From NCBI RefSeq assembly GCF_000211475.1, contig NC_015474.1:558001-622000 (forward strand): 64,000 bases of DNA. Reading direction: 5' to 3'. Source of the stretch: Pyrococcus sp. NA2 (lineage in GTDB: Archaea; Methanobacteriota_B; Thermococci; Thermococcales; Thermococcaceae). A program made the position numbers and the translations under genes. Positions 22,110 to 30,686 of this stretch are shown here, piece by piece (positions within the stretch are counted from its first letter, which is position 1; each line of letters starts with the position of its first letter). A model generated the notes under the pieces. That model saw only the letters and a program-made list of their open reading frames with translations. It ran no database searches and was not told the DNA's origin.

Positions 22110-22883
22110 TTAAACGAACATTGTCTTGAGAACCTCGGCACAACCGCACTTTCTCTCCTCAGGAATCTTTGGAATTGCCTTCCTGAGGAGTTTCTGAACT
22201 TTCTCCTCATTCTCTTTCATGACCCTCAGTACTTCCTGAGCATCGACAGGCTTCTCTGCCCATACGTCATAGTCTGTAACCGTTGAAATGTTCACATAAC
22301 ACATTCCAAGTTCCCTTGCAAGGTTCACCTCGGGAACCAACGTCATTCCAATTACATCAGCGAATTGCCTAAACATCCTTGATTCAGCCCTTGTCGAAAA
22401 CCTGGGCCCTTCAATGCAGATGTAAGTCCCCTTTTCGTGGACTGGAAGACCAAGCTCTTTGGCGGTCTCTATGAATATCCTTCTAAGCTCTGGGCAGAAG
22501 GGGTCGGCCATGCTTACGTGCGCAACTCTTGGCCCATTGTAGAAGGTGTACTCTCTCTTCTTCGTGAAGTCTATGAATTGGTCTATTATCACGATATCTC
22601 CTGGCTTGTACTCTTCTTTAAGTGAACCAACTGCATTCACTGCTATTACCCTTTCAACACCAAGCTCGTGGAGGGCCCAAATGTTTGCCCTGTAGGGAAC
22701 TTCATGGGGCGGAAACTCATGGTATTTCCCATGCCTTGGTATGAACGCAACTTCAACGCCCTCTATCTCTCCTATTTCCACTGGAGCTGAAGGTCTTCCA
22801 TATGGAGTGTGCACCTTCACAACTTCCTTTGGCTCGAATACTCCGTAAACTCCAGAACCTCCGATTATTCCTATCTTGGGCAT
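22110..22883 (-). CDS. mtnP: S-methyl-5'-thioadenosine phosphorylase
   Basis: Cytosolic phosphorylase that splits methylthioadenosine into adenine and methylthioribose-1-phosphate, recycling the by-product of polyamine synthesis. The N-terminus [10 protein letters not shown] is the phosphate-binding loop; [14 protein letters not shown] and [15 protein letters not shown] are family signatures. From the ATG at 22883 it is 257 residues, the size of the P. furiosus enzyme. GGTGATG lies just upstream of this start; GTG/ATG codons at 22895 and 22889 are less likely. The C-terminal CGCAEVL contains the Cys pair that forms a stabilising disulfide motif in Pyrococcus. It borders oriC on the right. Confidence 0.93.
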   Translation of the reverse strand: MPKIGIIGGSGVYGVFEPKEVVKVHTPYGRPSAPVEIGEIEGVEVAFIPRHGKYHEFPPHEVPYRANIWALHELGVERVIAVNAVGSLKEEYKPGDIVIIDQFIDFTKKREYTFYNGPRVAHVSMADPFCPELRRIFIETAKELGLPVHEKGTYICIEGPRFSTRAESRMFRQFADVIGMTLVPEVNLARELGMCYVNISTVTDYDVWAEKPVDAQEVLRVMKENEEKVQKLLRKAIPKIPEERKCGCAEVLKTMFV

Positions 22884-22954
22884 GGACATCACCAAATGTT
22901 GAGTTTCAAAAAAGGCTTATTTAAACTTTTGAGGAAAATATTTATGGTGGTAGT

Positions 22955-23683
22955 ATGGGGAATGATGGGCCCGTTAAGATAGTTCTTCCTAAAATAGAGA
23001 GGCCCATACTCATCGAGGGCTATCCAGGGATAGGGCTAGTTGGTCACATAGCTGCAAACTTTCTTGCAAAGGAACTCGGAATGGAAGTTGTAGGATACGT
23101 TGAAAGTTCATTCATACCTCCAATGACATTAATTCTGGAAGGTAAACCAAATCCACCCCTTCGCTTCTATGGGAAGGACAATCTAATAGTGGCAGTTGCT
23201 GACATATACCTACCACCAACATTGATAAACGAGATAGCGAGAGAAATTGCAAACTACCTTGAGCAAAATAAGGCCGAAAAAGTAATCTCACTTGGTGGGA
23301 TGGGAATAGGAATTTTCAAGGAGAAGTTTGAAGTCTGGGGAGTCGGTGGGACTGAGGAGGAAAACAAGGAGTTGAAGGACTTTGGAGTTAAACTACTTGA
23401 ATACGGTTCAATAACTGGGATGAGTGGAAGATTACTATGGGAAGCTTCAAGAAGGGGTCTGAAGAGCTACGTTATACTTGGGGAGACATTTGGAGATAGA
23501 CCAGATCCAAGGGCCGCTGCAAACGTCGTTGAGGTTCTCAATAAAATGCTTAACCTGAACGTTTCAGTGGAACCCCTTCTAAAGGAGGCGGAAATGATAG
23601 AGGAGCAACTGAGGAAGATGCATGAACAGATGGAGAAGGCCAGAAGGACTGTTGAGAAGCAGTACGAAACAATGTATCTGTGA
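22955..23683 (+). CDS. PAC2 family protein (proteasome-assembly-chaperone-like)
   Basis: Member of the PAC2 family, related to eukaryotic proteasome assembly chaperone 2. Visible features are LIEGYPGIGLVGHIAANFL near residue 20, a glycine-rich LGGMGIGIF near 110, and ITGMSGRLLWEA near 155. The last 40 residues form a charged helix. Length is 242. A role in archaeal proteasome assembly is only suggested by homology. GGTGG stands before the ATG at 22955. The DUF473 gene follows after nine bases, so they form an operon, divergent from mtnP. Confidence 0.8.
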   Translation: MGNDGPVKIVLPKIERPILIEGYPGIGLVGHIAANFLAKELGMEVVGYVESSFIPPMTLILEGKPNPPLRFYGKDNLIVAVADIYLPPTLINEIAREIANYLEQNKAEKVISLGGMGIGIFKEKFEVWGVGGTEEENKELKDFGVKLLEYGSITGMSGRLLWEASRRGLKSYVILGETFGDRPDPRAAANVVEVLNKMLNLNVSVEPLLKEAEMIEEQLRKMHEQMEKARRTVEKQYETMYL

Positions 23684-23692
23684 GGTGGTAAC

Positions 23693-24073
23693 ATGGAACT
23701 TCCGTTGCTTTCTGGTATAACGAGAAGGGCCCTCGATTCCCTCCTTAGAAATCCATTTCGCACCCTTGAAATAAGGAGTGCGAGGAACTATATAGTCTTG
23801 GAAAAAATCCATGAGGGGGATCTTGTTTTCCTAACTTATGAATCTCTTGAAGATGTGACGAGAGGAACTGAAGGAATAATTGCAAGGGTTGTCAGGATAG
23901 AGAGAACCCACCAGAGAATTCCCTGGGAAGAAAGTGATGAGAGAGAAATTAGCATATGCAGGGTTCAGTTGAGGCTTGTAGGCCTTGGAAGAATAATGGA
24001 GGTGCATGAGAAGGAAGGAGTAACGCTCGTTAAGGTTAGAGAGATGACTCATCATGAGATAACTATGGGTTAA
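23693..24073 (+). CDS. DUF473 family protein
   Basis: Small archaeal protein of 126 residues, DUF473 type: LSGITRRALDSLLRN at the start, then beta-rich GDLVFLTYESLEDVTRGTEG and a VQLRLVGLGRIMEV stretch. Function is unknown. GAGGTGG precedes the ATG. It follows the PAC2 gene closely and overlaps the convergent nucS gene by 11 bases at their 3' ends. Confidence 0.75.
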   Translation: MELPLLSGITRRALDSLLRNPFRTLEIRSARNYIVLEKIHEGDLVFLTYESLEDVTRGTEGIIARVVRIERTHQRIPWEESDEREISICRVQLRLVGLGRIMEVHEKEGVTLVKVREMTHHEITMG

Positions 24074-24818
24074 AGAAGTCTAGTGTTCTCTGCTTTTCGT
24101 TTTTCTTTTTCTTATCCTTCGGTGGTTCAAGCTTTCTGAATTCGAGGCCCTCCTTCTCAAGTAACTTCTTGGCACCTTCAGTTAAAGAGGGTGCAACAAG
24201 TATTCCCCTGACTCTTTCTCCATACTCTTCTTTTAAAGCATCCACATACCTTTTCAATTGACTGACCGCATGCAAGTCAGCTTTTCTCCTTTTCAGCTCT
24301 AAGATAACTATGTTTCCATTCTTATCGACGCCCATTATGTCGACTATTCCATGTTTTATTGGTTTCTCCCTGAACATCGGCTTGAATCCCTCTTCTATAA
24401 CTTCTGGATTTTCAAAAATTAATTTTGCCATCTCAGCCTCGCTTCCAGTTAAAGCTAACTCCTTGTAATCTTCGGCAAGGAAAACTACAACAGCGTAAAC
24501 GTCAATGAGCTCAACTTCAAGTTTTTCCCTCGGTCTCCTCCTTATACTGATTATTGAGTTTCCCTCTATTGATACTATGCTCCCTGGAGGTTGCCAGTTA
24601 ACTGGTTCCCTCTTCTTGTTCTGATGAACGAGGAATGTTCCATCCGGTTTAACAATTATTATCCTGTCTCCTTCTCCAAGCTCACTTTTTGCCCTTCCCT
24701 CGTAGTAAACTTTGCATCTCGCGAATACAGTGACAACTCCCCCATGTTTTTCTGCCATTTTGAATAGTTCCTTGACTTCTTCAATGCTTGGTTTTTCGAA
24801 AGTTATTATCTTACCCAT
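24063..24818 (-). CDS. nucS: Endonuclease NucS/EndoMS
   Basis: Mismatch- and branched-DNA-specific nuclease active in non-MutSL mismatch repair. The C-terminal RecB-like domain has Asp160 (KHGIVDIMG), Glu174 and Lys176 (ILELKRR), the residues known as catalytic in P. abyssi NucS, at identical numbering. The N-terminal half is the DNA-binding and dimerisation domain. It ends in a PCNA-binding peptide, QRTLDFFNP, after a Lys-rich linker. Length 251 is exactly the expected size. Its place beside oriC and the replication genes suits a PCNA partner. Confidence 0.97.
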   Translation of the reverse strand: MGKIITFEKPSIEEVKELFKMAEKHGGVVTVFARCKVYYEGRAKSELGEGDRIIIVKPDGTFLVHQNKKREPVNWQPPGSIVSIEGNSIISIRRRPREKLEVELIDVYAVVVFLAEDYKELALTGSEAEMAKLIFENPEVIEEGFKPMFREKPIKHGIVDIMGVDKNGNIVILELKRRKADLHAVSQLKRYVDALKEEYGERVRGILVAPSLTEGAKKLLEKEGLEFRKLEPPKDKKKKNEKQRTLDFFNP

Positions 24819-24883
24819 CCATCAATGCTAGCTCAACAACAGTTAAAAACTAATTCCAAGAGAAGAAAGATCGGGTGCGTGAC

Positions 24884-25675
24884 GTGAACCTTCACGAATT
24901 TCTGTGGGAATACTTCATAAGGCCCATGTACACCAGAGAGGGTTACAACCCGATAAATACGGTTGTTTACGCCTTGATATTTGGTTTCGCCGTGATATAC
25001 ACTTATAAATACATAATAAAGCCCTTAAAAATAAGGGTTGATGAGAGACTTTTTCTCGCGGTCACTCCAATGGTGATATTTGGATCAACGATTAGGGCCC
25101 TAGTGGATGGGGGAGTTCTAAATCCAAATCCCTGGATACTCACCCCAGGGATATTCTTTACGGCATTCTTTCTAATATTGCCAGCTTTAATCTTGGATGT
25201 GAAGTTCAAGCTATATCCTAAGCTTACGATTGCGTGGGGCTCAATTTTAGCTGGTTACTCTCTTTATCTCTTCATTATAAATGCTAAATGCTGGAAACCA
25301 TACGAATTAACGTTGCTTCACACTGCAATAAGCTTCATTGCTGTTTTAGCGTATTACAAGTTTAGACCATTTGAGAGGCTTTACTTGTATCCTGTTCTTG
25401 CCCACTACTTCGATATAGCCTCAACCGTTGTTGCGATACATTTTTATGGATACAGGGAGGTTCATTGGCTTGAGAATCATCTTGTGAGTATGTTTGGAGC
25501 CTATGTTTATTATCCCTGGATAACCTTGATATTGGTAGTGGTTTACTACATCCTGCGGAATCTAGTCCAGGATCCTGAGGAAAGGTACTATTGGTACTTG
25601 GCCGTGTACATCCTGGGATTGGGCCCAGGGATAAGGGATCCGACTCAAATGGTTCTTCAAATTGTCTGTCGATGA
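24884..25675 (+). CDS. DUF63 family membrane protein
   Basis: Polytopic membrane protein of about 263 residues with seven or eight hydrophobic segments spread over the length. DUF63 hallmarks seen are IRALVDGG (about residues 67-74), the LAHYFDIAST segment and the final LGLGPGIRDPTQM. Function is unknown. GTG at 24884 has GGTG six bases upstream; a GTG at 24875 would add three residues. The stop region overlaps a candidate C/D box RNA. Confidence 0.75.
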   Translation: MNLHEFLWEYFIRPMYTREGYNPINTVVYALIFGFAVIYTYKYIIKPLKIRVDERLFLAVTPMVIFGSTIRALVDGGVLNPNPWILTPGIFFTAFFLILPALILDVKFKLYPKLTIAWGSILAGYSLYLFIINAKCWKPYELTLLHTAISFIAVLAYYKFRPFERLYLYPVLAHYFDIASTVVAIHFYGYREVHWLENHLVSMFGAYVYYPWITLILVVVYYILRNLVQDPEERYYWYLAVYILGLGPGIRDPTQMVLQIVCR

Positions 25676-25724
25676 GGAAACCGGCACTGTCTGAAGTGTG
25701 ATGAGCGCTCGGTTGGCCGAGACA
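25665..25724 (+). ncRNA. Candidate C/D box guide RNA
   Basis: Box C-like CGATGA (25670-25675), D' CTGA (25691-25694), C' GTGATGA (25698-25704) and a D-like CCGA (25717-25720) occur in the right order. The guide lengths are 15 and 12 bases and the D'-C' gap is only three bases, as in Pyrococcus sRNAs. Boxes C and D both deviate by one base from consensus, so this may be chance. It would overlap the end of the DUF63 gene and the start of the next gene. Confidence 0.3.
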
Positions 25725-26399
25725 TTTAAATACTTCGACCTCCTAGATTTTCCGATGTTTGAAAAGATATCTAAGCAAAGCGAGTTTGAACCATTTGGGG
25801 AGCTCTCGAAGATAATTGGAGGACTTAAGCAGGGAGACTTGGCTGGAGTTATAACAACCGACCAGCTAACTTACGCTTATCTCCTTCATTTAGCCCTTTC
25901 AAGTTTCCCTGGAAATTCTTATTACCTTGATGTATCCTCCAAAATCTCCTCTAAGATCTTGGAGAGTATAGGGGGAAATCCAGACAAGGTGTTTTTTGCA
26001 AGGGTCTACTCAATTAAAGATGTAATTTCCGCCCTAAATTATGTTGAGGGGAATTCTCTTTTTGCCCTGGGCTCCATAAACATAGTGGGCATCGACTCTT
26101 CTAGTTTATTACAACTTAAGAAACTCATTGGAGACAAGGCTCTGTGGGGAATATTCTTTATTGAGGAACAATCCCTAAACGAGTTGGATCTGATTAGTGA
26201 GGCTAGAAGGCTTCTTTTTCTTCCTGAACTCTTTGAACAGTTGATAGTTGCCAGGACGACTTATTACAGAGGTAGATACAAGTTAACGGTTACAGTTCTC
26301 AGAACGTATCCTGAAAGGTTAAGCTCCCTGGGAGATCATGAGCTCATAGTAGACGAGGAAATAAAGAAAATTTTATCCCAAAGTACAGAAGGAGGATGA
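25701..26399 (+). CDS. Unknown protein, possibly degenerate RecA/KaiC-like
   Basis: I do not recognise this 232-residue protein. A stretch GDLAGVITTDQLTYAYLLHLAL followed by SYYLDVSSKI resembles the layout of RadA/KaiC-like proteins, but there is no Walker A, so ATP binding is unlikely. No membrane segments or cysteine motifs are seen. The start is ATG at 25701 (GTG at 25698 possible), without a clear ribosome site; a TATA-like element was not obvious. Its 3' end overlaps the convergent ecfT gene by about 56 bases. Likely restricted to Thermococcales. Confidence 0.6.
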   Translation: MSARLAETFKYFDLLDFPMFEKISKQSEFEPFGELSKIIGGLKQGDLAGVITTDQLTYAYLLHLALSSFPGNSYYLDVSSKISSKILESIGGNPDKVFFARVYSIKDVISALNYVEGNSLFALGSINIVGIDSSSLLQLKKLIGDKALWGIFFIEEQSLNELDLISEARRLLFLPELFEQLIVARTTYYRGRYKLTVTVLRTYPERLSSLGDHELIVDEEIKKILSQSTEGG

Positions 26400-27093
26400 G
26401 CATTAGTATTCCAATTGCAACGTAGTCCTCTTTTTTCATTTTTAAGTCAACAAGATATGTTCTCTTTTTTGATGCTCCAAATCCTCTACTTTCCATTGCG
26501 ATTGCCAACTCGTGAGCTGTCCTTATTGAGAGAACGAGGAGTGGAATTATTATCGCAACCATCTTCCTACTTCTCTCGAGGAAGTTTCCCTTCTCAAGCT
26601 CCAACCCCCTGCTTTTCTGTGCGTCCATTATGTTCTGAGCGAGAGAATAAAGTGTTGGGATATATCTTAGGGCTATTAGCACCGTTAGGCCTATCTCATA
26701 TGGTAAACCAAGCTTTGTGAATCCCCTTATTAAGTCCCTCTGCTTTGTCGTCATCATCAATCCGAATGCAATCAGCGTTATTCCCATTATCCTAAAGGTG
26801 TATGCTATTCCAATTAGGATGCCCCTACTTAGAGGATGAACTATTATCGGCCAGCTAACGAATGTTATTATGAATATGGGAATTAGGGGTTTCAACGCTT
26901 TGAGTTGGAGTCTAAAATCTATCTTTCCAAGTGTTTTAAGGCCCAATAGTGTCAGGAAAAATATGAGTGGGGAATACAGGGGATCCCTTGTCATAACTCC
27001 TAGGATCCCAAGGATAACAGTTCCAATTATCTTGACCCTTGGATCAAGGGAATGCAAGATTGATTTTCTTTCAACATATATGGAATACATCAT
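26344..27093 (-). CDS. ecfT: ECF transporter transmembrane component EcfT
   Basis: Scaffold membrane subunit of an energy-coupling-factor vitamin/metal importer. It has five or six membrane segments and the two EcfT coupling signatures, AQKSRGLEL and AMESRGFG, that contact the ATPases. Length is 249 residues. The ATG overlaps the end of ecfA by four bases, so it is translated with it. No S component is adjacent. BioY at 60899 is a possible partner, since group II ECF systems share one module among several S components. Confidence 0.9.
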   Translation of the reverse strand: MMYSIYVERKSILHSLDPRVKIIGTVILGILGVMTRDPLYSPLIFFLTLLGLKTLGKIDFRLQLKALKPLIPIFIITFVSWPIIVHPLSRGILIGIAYTFRIMGITLIAFGLMMTTKQRDLIRGFTKLGLPYEIGLTVLIALRYIPTLYSLAQNIMDAQKSRGLELEKGNFLERSRKMVAIIIPLLVLSIRTAHELAIAMESRGFGASKKRTYLVDLKMKKEDYVAIGILMLILLLYFGIKFSLFPRLL

Positions 27094-27872
27094 CGAACTA
27101 TCACCTTGATGATCTCTTCTATGCTTCTCACGAATCCAATTCCAACGTTCTTTGCTATTGTTATAAGTTCGGGCTCCTTCAGATAATATTCCTTAAGATT
27201 AAGCTCAAAGAAGTCTTCAACTGGTCCATAGAACTTTACTTCTCCATTGAAAATTAGGAGAACCTTATCCGCAAGTTCCAGAACTAGATCCATATCGTGG
27301 GTAACGAGGATTATTGAACTACCTTCTCTCCTTAGCTTTCTAATGGTCTCGATCAAATTTTTAGTACTTCTCTCATCAAGCCCAGTGTTCGGCTCATCAA
27401 GGACTAGATACCTTGGCTTCATAGCCAAAATACAGGCTATGGCCAATCTCTGCTTTTCTCCCCCACTCAACTCAAATGGATTTCTCTCCTCGAATCCCTC
27501 TAAGCCAACAGCCTTTAGGGCCCATTCTACCCTCTTCTTAATTTCTTCCTCACTAAGGCCAAGATTCCTTGGCCCAAATGCAACTTCCTTAAAAACGTTT
27601 TCCTCAAAGAACATTGCCTCTGGATTCTGAAATACGTAGCCAACTTTTCTGCTTAGCTCAGCAACGCTAACGTCTCTCGTATTGACTCCGTCAATTATTA
27701 CATCTCCCTTCTTGGGCTTAATTAAGCCGTTCATCATTTTAACTAGGGTCGTCTTTCCACTACCATTTGGTCCCACAACCGCTAATATCCCTTCATCGAA
27801 TTCGAAGTTTATCGACTTGAGTACAATCTTACCTTCCTCATACCAGAACCACACATCTCTGAACTCTATCAT
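27090..27872 (-). CDS. ecfA: ECF transporter ATP-binding protein EcfA
   Basis: ABC ATPase driving the ECF module with EcfT. Walker A is GPNGSGKTT, the Q-loop is FQNPE, the signature is LSGGEKQR and Walker B is LVLDEPN followed by the H-loop THDMD. About 260 residues from ATG 27872. A longer frame to 27941 has no support, because the extra residues are unlike the family. Only one ATPase gene is present, so it may work as a homodimer. The order ecfA-ecfT with a four-base overlap indicates an operon. Confidence 0.92.
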   Translation of the reverse strand: MIEFRDVWFWYEEGKIVLKSINFEFDEGILAVVGPNGSGKTTLVKMMNGLIKPKKGDVIIDGVNTRDVSVAELSRKVGYVFQNPEAMFFEENVFKEVAFGPRNLGLSEEEIKKRVEWALKAVGLEGFEERNPFELSGGEKQRLAIACILAMKPRYLVLDEPNTGLDERSTKNLIETIRKLRREGSSIILVTHDMDLVLELADKVLLIFNGEVKFYGPVEDFFELNLKEYYLKEPELITIAKNVGIGFVRSIEEIIKVIVR

Positions 27873-28037
27873 CAATAACACTGTTAGTTTCGACGTTAAA
27901 AACTTGCCTCGTAATTTGGAATTGGAACTATGGTGCCTCAAAGAGAAAAGTTTTTAATTGGAAAGAGTCCTTCCAAAATTAGCGGGGCTCCGATCCATGA
28001 GAAGTGCCTGTTCTAAAAGTGGAAAAGGGGAAGAAAT

Positions 28038-28940
28038 ATGCAAGTGAAGGTTGACCCAGAGGAAATTAAGAGAATTAAACGAGAGCTTGAAGAACTTCAG
28101 AATGAGAAGAGAAATATCGAGTTAAAATTGGAGGAGCTCCAAAAGGAGCTGAATATGTGGATACAAAAGAGAGATGAGAAGAATCTCGAAGTTAGAAGGC
28201 TCAGGGAAAAGGCGAGAGAATTCAAGGCAAAGAGAGATGAAATAAATCAGAAAATAAAGGATCTCAAGAAGAACAGAGACGAAATAAATGCAAAGCTTGA
28301 CCTTCTCTACCAAGAGGCCCTGGAGTATAGAACTAAGAGGGATGAATTTAAGCAACTAAGAAGGTTGAAGATGCCAAAGGAAAAGATAGAGGAAAGAATA
28401 GAGAAACTTGAATGGGAGCTCCAAACAACCCCAAATATTTCCCCCGAGAGGGAGAAACAGATCGTTGATCAGATCCAAGTTCTTGCAACAGAGCTTGAAA
28501 TAATTCAACAGATAGAGAGGTACAATAACAAGTTACAAGAGGTTAGGAAGAAAATTGACCAGCTGAAGAAAGCGAGAAGGGCAATCTCCCTCGAAATACA
28601 GCAACTTGCGAACCAGAGTCAGCAGTATCATGAGCAGATGATAAAGACATATCAAAGGGCAGATGAAGTGAAAAAGGAGGCAGATGAGTACCATCAAAAG
28701 GTTGTAGAGCTAAGGGAGAAGATCAGGGAAGTTAGGAGAGAACTTAGGGAAATTGAGAGGAAGATAATGGAGTATGATCAGAAGCACAAGGAGCTCATAG
28801 CTTACAAGCTAGTAGCTAGGATGAAGGCCAGAAGGGATGCCAACTTCGAGAAGGCCGTCCAAGCGTTGGAGAAGTTCAAGCGTGGAGAGAAGCTTACCTG
28901 GGATGAGATCCTACTGTTGCAGAGATACAATCTTGTCTGA
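28038..28940 (+). CDS. Coiled-coil protein
   Basis: 300 residues that are almost entirely charged helix from residue 5 to about 265, with heptad-like leucine spacing (LEELQNEKRNIELKLEELQ, split from the longer run). A short globular end, GEKLTWDEILLLQRYNLV, follows. No catalytic motif is seen. Homologues occur across Thermococcales; some resemble Smc/Rad50-type coils. AAAGGGGAAG is the ribosome site. The archaeosine synthase gene follows after 11 bases, so a link to tRNA modification is possible but not shown. Confidence 0.75.
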   Translation: MQVKVDPEEIKRIKRELEELQNEKRNIELKLEELQKELNMWIQKRDEKNLEVRRLREKAREFKAKRDEINQKIKDLKKNRDEINAKLDLLYQEALEYRTKRDEFKQLRRLKMPKEKIEERIEKLEWELQTTPNISPEREKQIVDQIQVLATELEIIQQIERYNNKLQEVRKKIDQLKKARRAISLEIQQLANQSQQYHEQMIKTYQRADEVKKEADEYHQKVVELREKIREVRRELREIERKIMEYDQKHKELIAYKLVARMKARRDANFEKAVQALEKFKRGEKLTWDEILLLQRYNLV

Positions 28941-28951
28941 AGTGAGTAGGC

Positions 28952-30658
28952 ATGGAGGTAGTTAAGCACGATGGGCCAGGAAGGTTAGGGATAATAAGGT
29001 TGGAACCTCCAGTCCAAACTCCAGCCCTTGCCGGCGTTGACTTCACGATTTCTCCCTTTAACTCATACTTCCATCCTAAGGAATTCTCTGAATACGACTT
29101 TAACTTAGCCCCTGCAATTCCTCTTAGCTATTATACTCCAGATGAGGTTATAGAGAAGGCCTTGAAGAGGATTGAGGCGGTTGATTATTCCAAGTTCAAT
29201 GCATTCTACTTCCCAGCTTTAAAGAGAGAGAAGTACTATCCAAGGCTCTTGAAGATCATTGAGGAGAATGATATGGAGGCAATTTACATAGGAAACTCAA
29301 AGGTCATGATAAAGGACTACAGGGGATTTGTTTCAACTGTTAGGATTTTGAGGGAAAACTTTCCAAATGCAATCCTCATTACGGATTTAGAGCCCTTCTT
29401 TTATCCCTTGGCAGTATACCTCGGGATAGATGCCTTTGACATTAGATCACTCAAGATATATTCCTATGAAGGGCTTGGCTTTACCCAGTTCTCTCCAATA
29501 ATATGGGATCAACCAAATGATCCAGTTGAATTCGCAAAGAATATGATAAAGCTGATAAAGATTGCGATTGTCGAAGGTAAGCTTAGATATCTCGTCGAGA
29601 ACTTTCTGCCGACTGCAATGAACGTTGGCATACTGAGGATAGCTGATAGGGAGCACTTTGATTATCTAGAGAAGTATACTCCAGTTCACGATAAAACGGT
29701 CATTTTCATAAGCGATCATTCAATGACGAGGCCCGAGGTTCTCAGGTGGAAGACGAGAGTTAAGGAGAGATTTGAACCTCCTCAGGGGGTTGATCTTCTT
29801 CTAATCCTGCCATGTTCAGCGAGGAAGCCCTACTCGAAGTCAAGATCTCACACCCTATATAGAAAAGCTATGAAAGAGGCATTGGGAGATAAGATCTACA
29901 GAATTCACGAGCTAATAGTTACGTCTCCCTATGGAGTTGTTCCCAGGGAATGGGAATGGATTGCAAAGTATGACATAGTTGTAACGGGACATTGGAGTGA
30001 GGAAGAGGTGAAGTTCGCTGGAGAGTTGCTGGCTGAAACCTTGGAGAAGTATCCCGATATACCTATCATAGCACATGTCGAGGGTGGCTACAAGGAGGCC
30101 GTAAAATATGCAATGGAAATGGTAAACAGAGATGTTATATTCACTGCCGTCGGTGATTCAACGACTTCAAGGGAATCCTTGGAGAGGCTTAAGAAGACCC
30201 TGAAGGAGTTTGATCTCAGAGACGTTGATAAGGAATATCGCAGGTACAGGTTTTATGAGAACGTTAGGAAGGTCTTTGATTATTACTTTGGAGTTGGAGC
30301 TGGGAAGGCAATACTTCCCGACAATGGCCAGGTTGTTGGGTCGAAGATGCTTAGACTAATTGCCAACAACACCCAAACGGGAACTTTCCAGGAAGGAACG
30401 ATAAGCGTAACTCCATTCGGAATGCAGAGGATCTATGACTCTATGAGGGCTTATTGGGTTGAGGTAGACTTCGATGTTAGGGGAGATGTATTCGCGGCTG
30501 GCGTTAACAATGCGGATGAGAAGATCAGACCAAACGATTTTGTGGGTATAGTCAGGGATGATAAAGTTGTTGCCGTTGGTAAGGCCGTTTTAAGTGGTGA
30601 GGAAATGGTTAGGGCAAAGAAGGGAATAGCAGTTAAGGTTAAGAAGAGAGCTAAGTGA
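28952..30658 (+). CDS. arcS: Archaeosine synthase ArcS (TgtA2)
   Basis: Enzyme that turns preQ0 at position 15 of archaeal tRNA into archaeosine. The N-terminal domain resembles tRNA-guanine transglycosylase but lacks its catalytic site. The ArcS signature PCSARKPYSKSRSH lies near residue 290, and a C-terminal PUA RNA-binding domain (about residues 495-565) contains VFAAGV and KKGIAVKV. Length is 568 residues, typical for Pyrococcus ArcS. It is co-directional with the coiled-coil gene. Confidence 0.93.
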   Translation: MEVVKHDGPGRLGIIRLEPPVQTPALAGVDFTISPFNSYFHPKEFSEYDFNLAPAIPLSYYTPDEVIEKALKRIEAVDYSKFNAFYFPALKREKYYPRLLKIIEENDMEAIYIGNSKVMIKDYRGFVSTVRILRENFPNAILITDLEPFFYPLAVYLGIDAFDIRSLKIYSYEGLGFTQFSPIIWDQPNDPVEFAKNMIKLIKIAIVEGKLRYLVENFLPTAMNVGILRIADREHFDYLEKYTPVHDKTVIFISDHSMTRPEVLRWKTRVKERFEPPQGVDLLLILPCSARKPYSKSRSHTLYRKAMKEALGDKIYRIHELIVTSPYGVVPREWEWIAKYDIVVTGHWSEEEVKFAGELLAETLEKYPDIPIIAHVEGGYKEAVKYAMEMVNRDVIFTAVGDSTTSRESLERLKKTLKEFDLRDVDKEYRRYRFYENVRKVFDYYFGVGAGKAILPDNGQVVGSKMLRLIANNTQTGTFQEGTISVTPFGMQRIYDSMRAYWVEVDFDVRGDVFAAGVNNADEKIRPNDFVGIVRDDKVVAVGKAVLSGEEMVRAKKGIAVKVKKRAK

Positions 30659-30686
30659 TTTATACATCCTCGTTTATCTCACTTTC

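Noticed and set aside
22774-22787. ORB-like ATTTCCACTGGAGC in the MTA phosphorylase gene
   Set aside because: It encodes a plausible conserved PVEIG stretch and lacks the extension and G-string of real ORBs, so a chance match is likely. The same holds for 21042-21055 inside orc1/cdc6.
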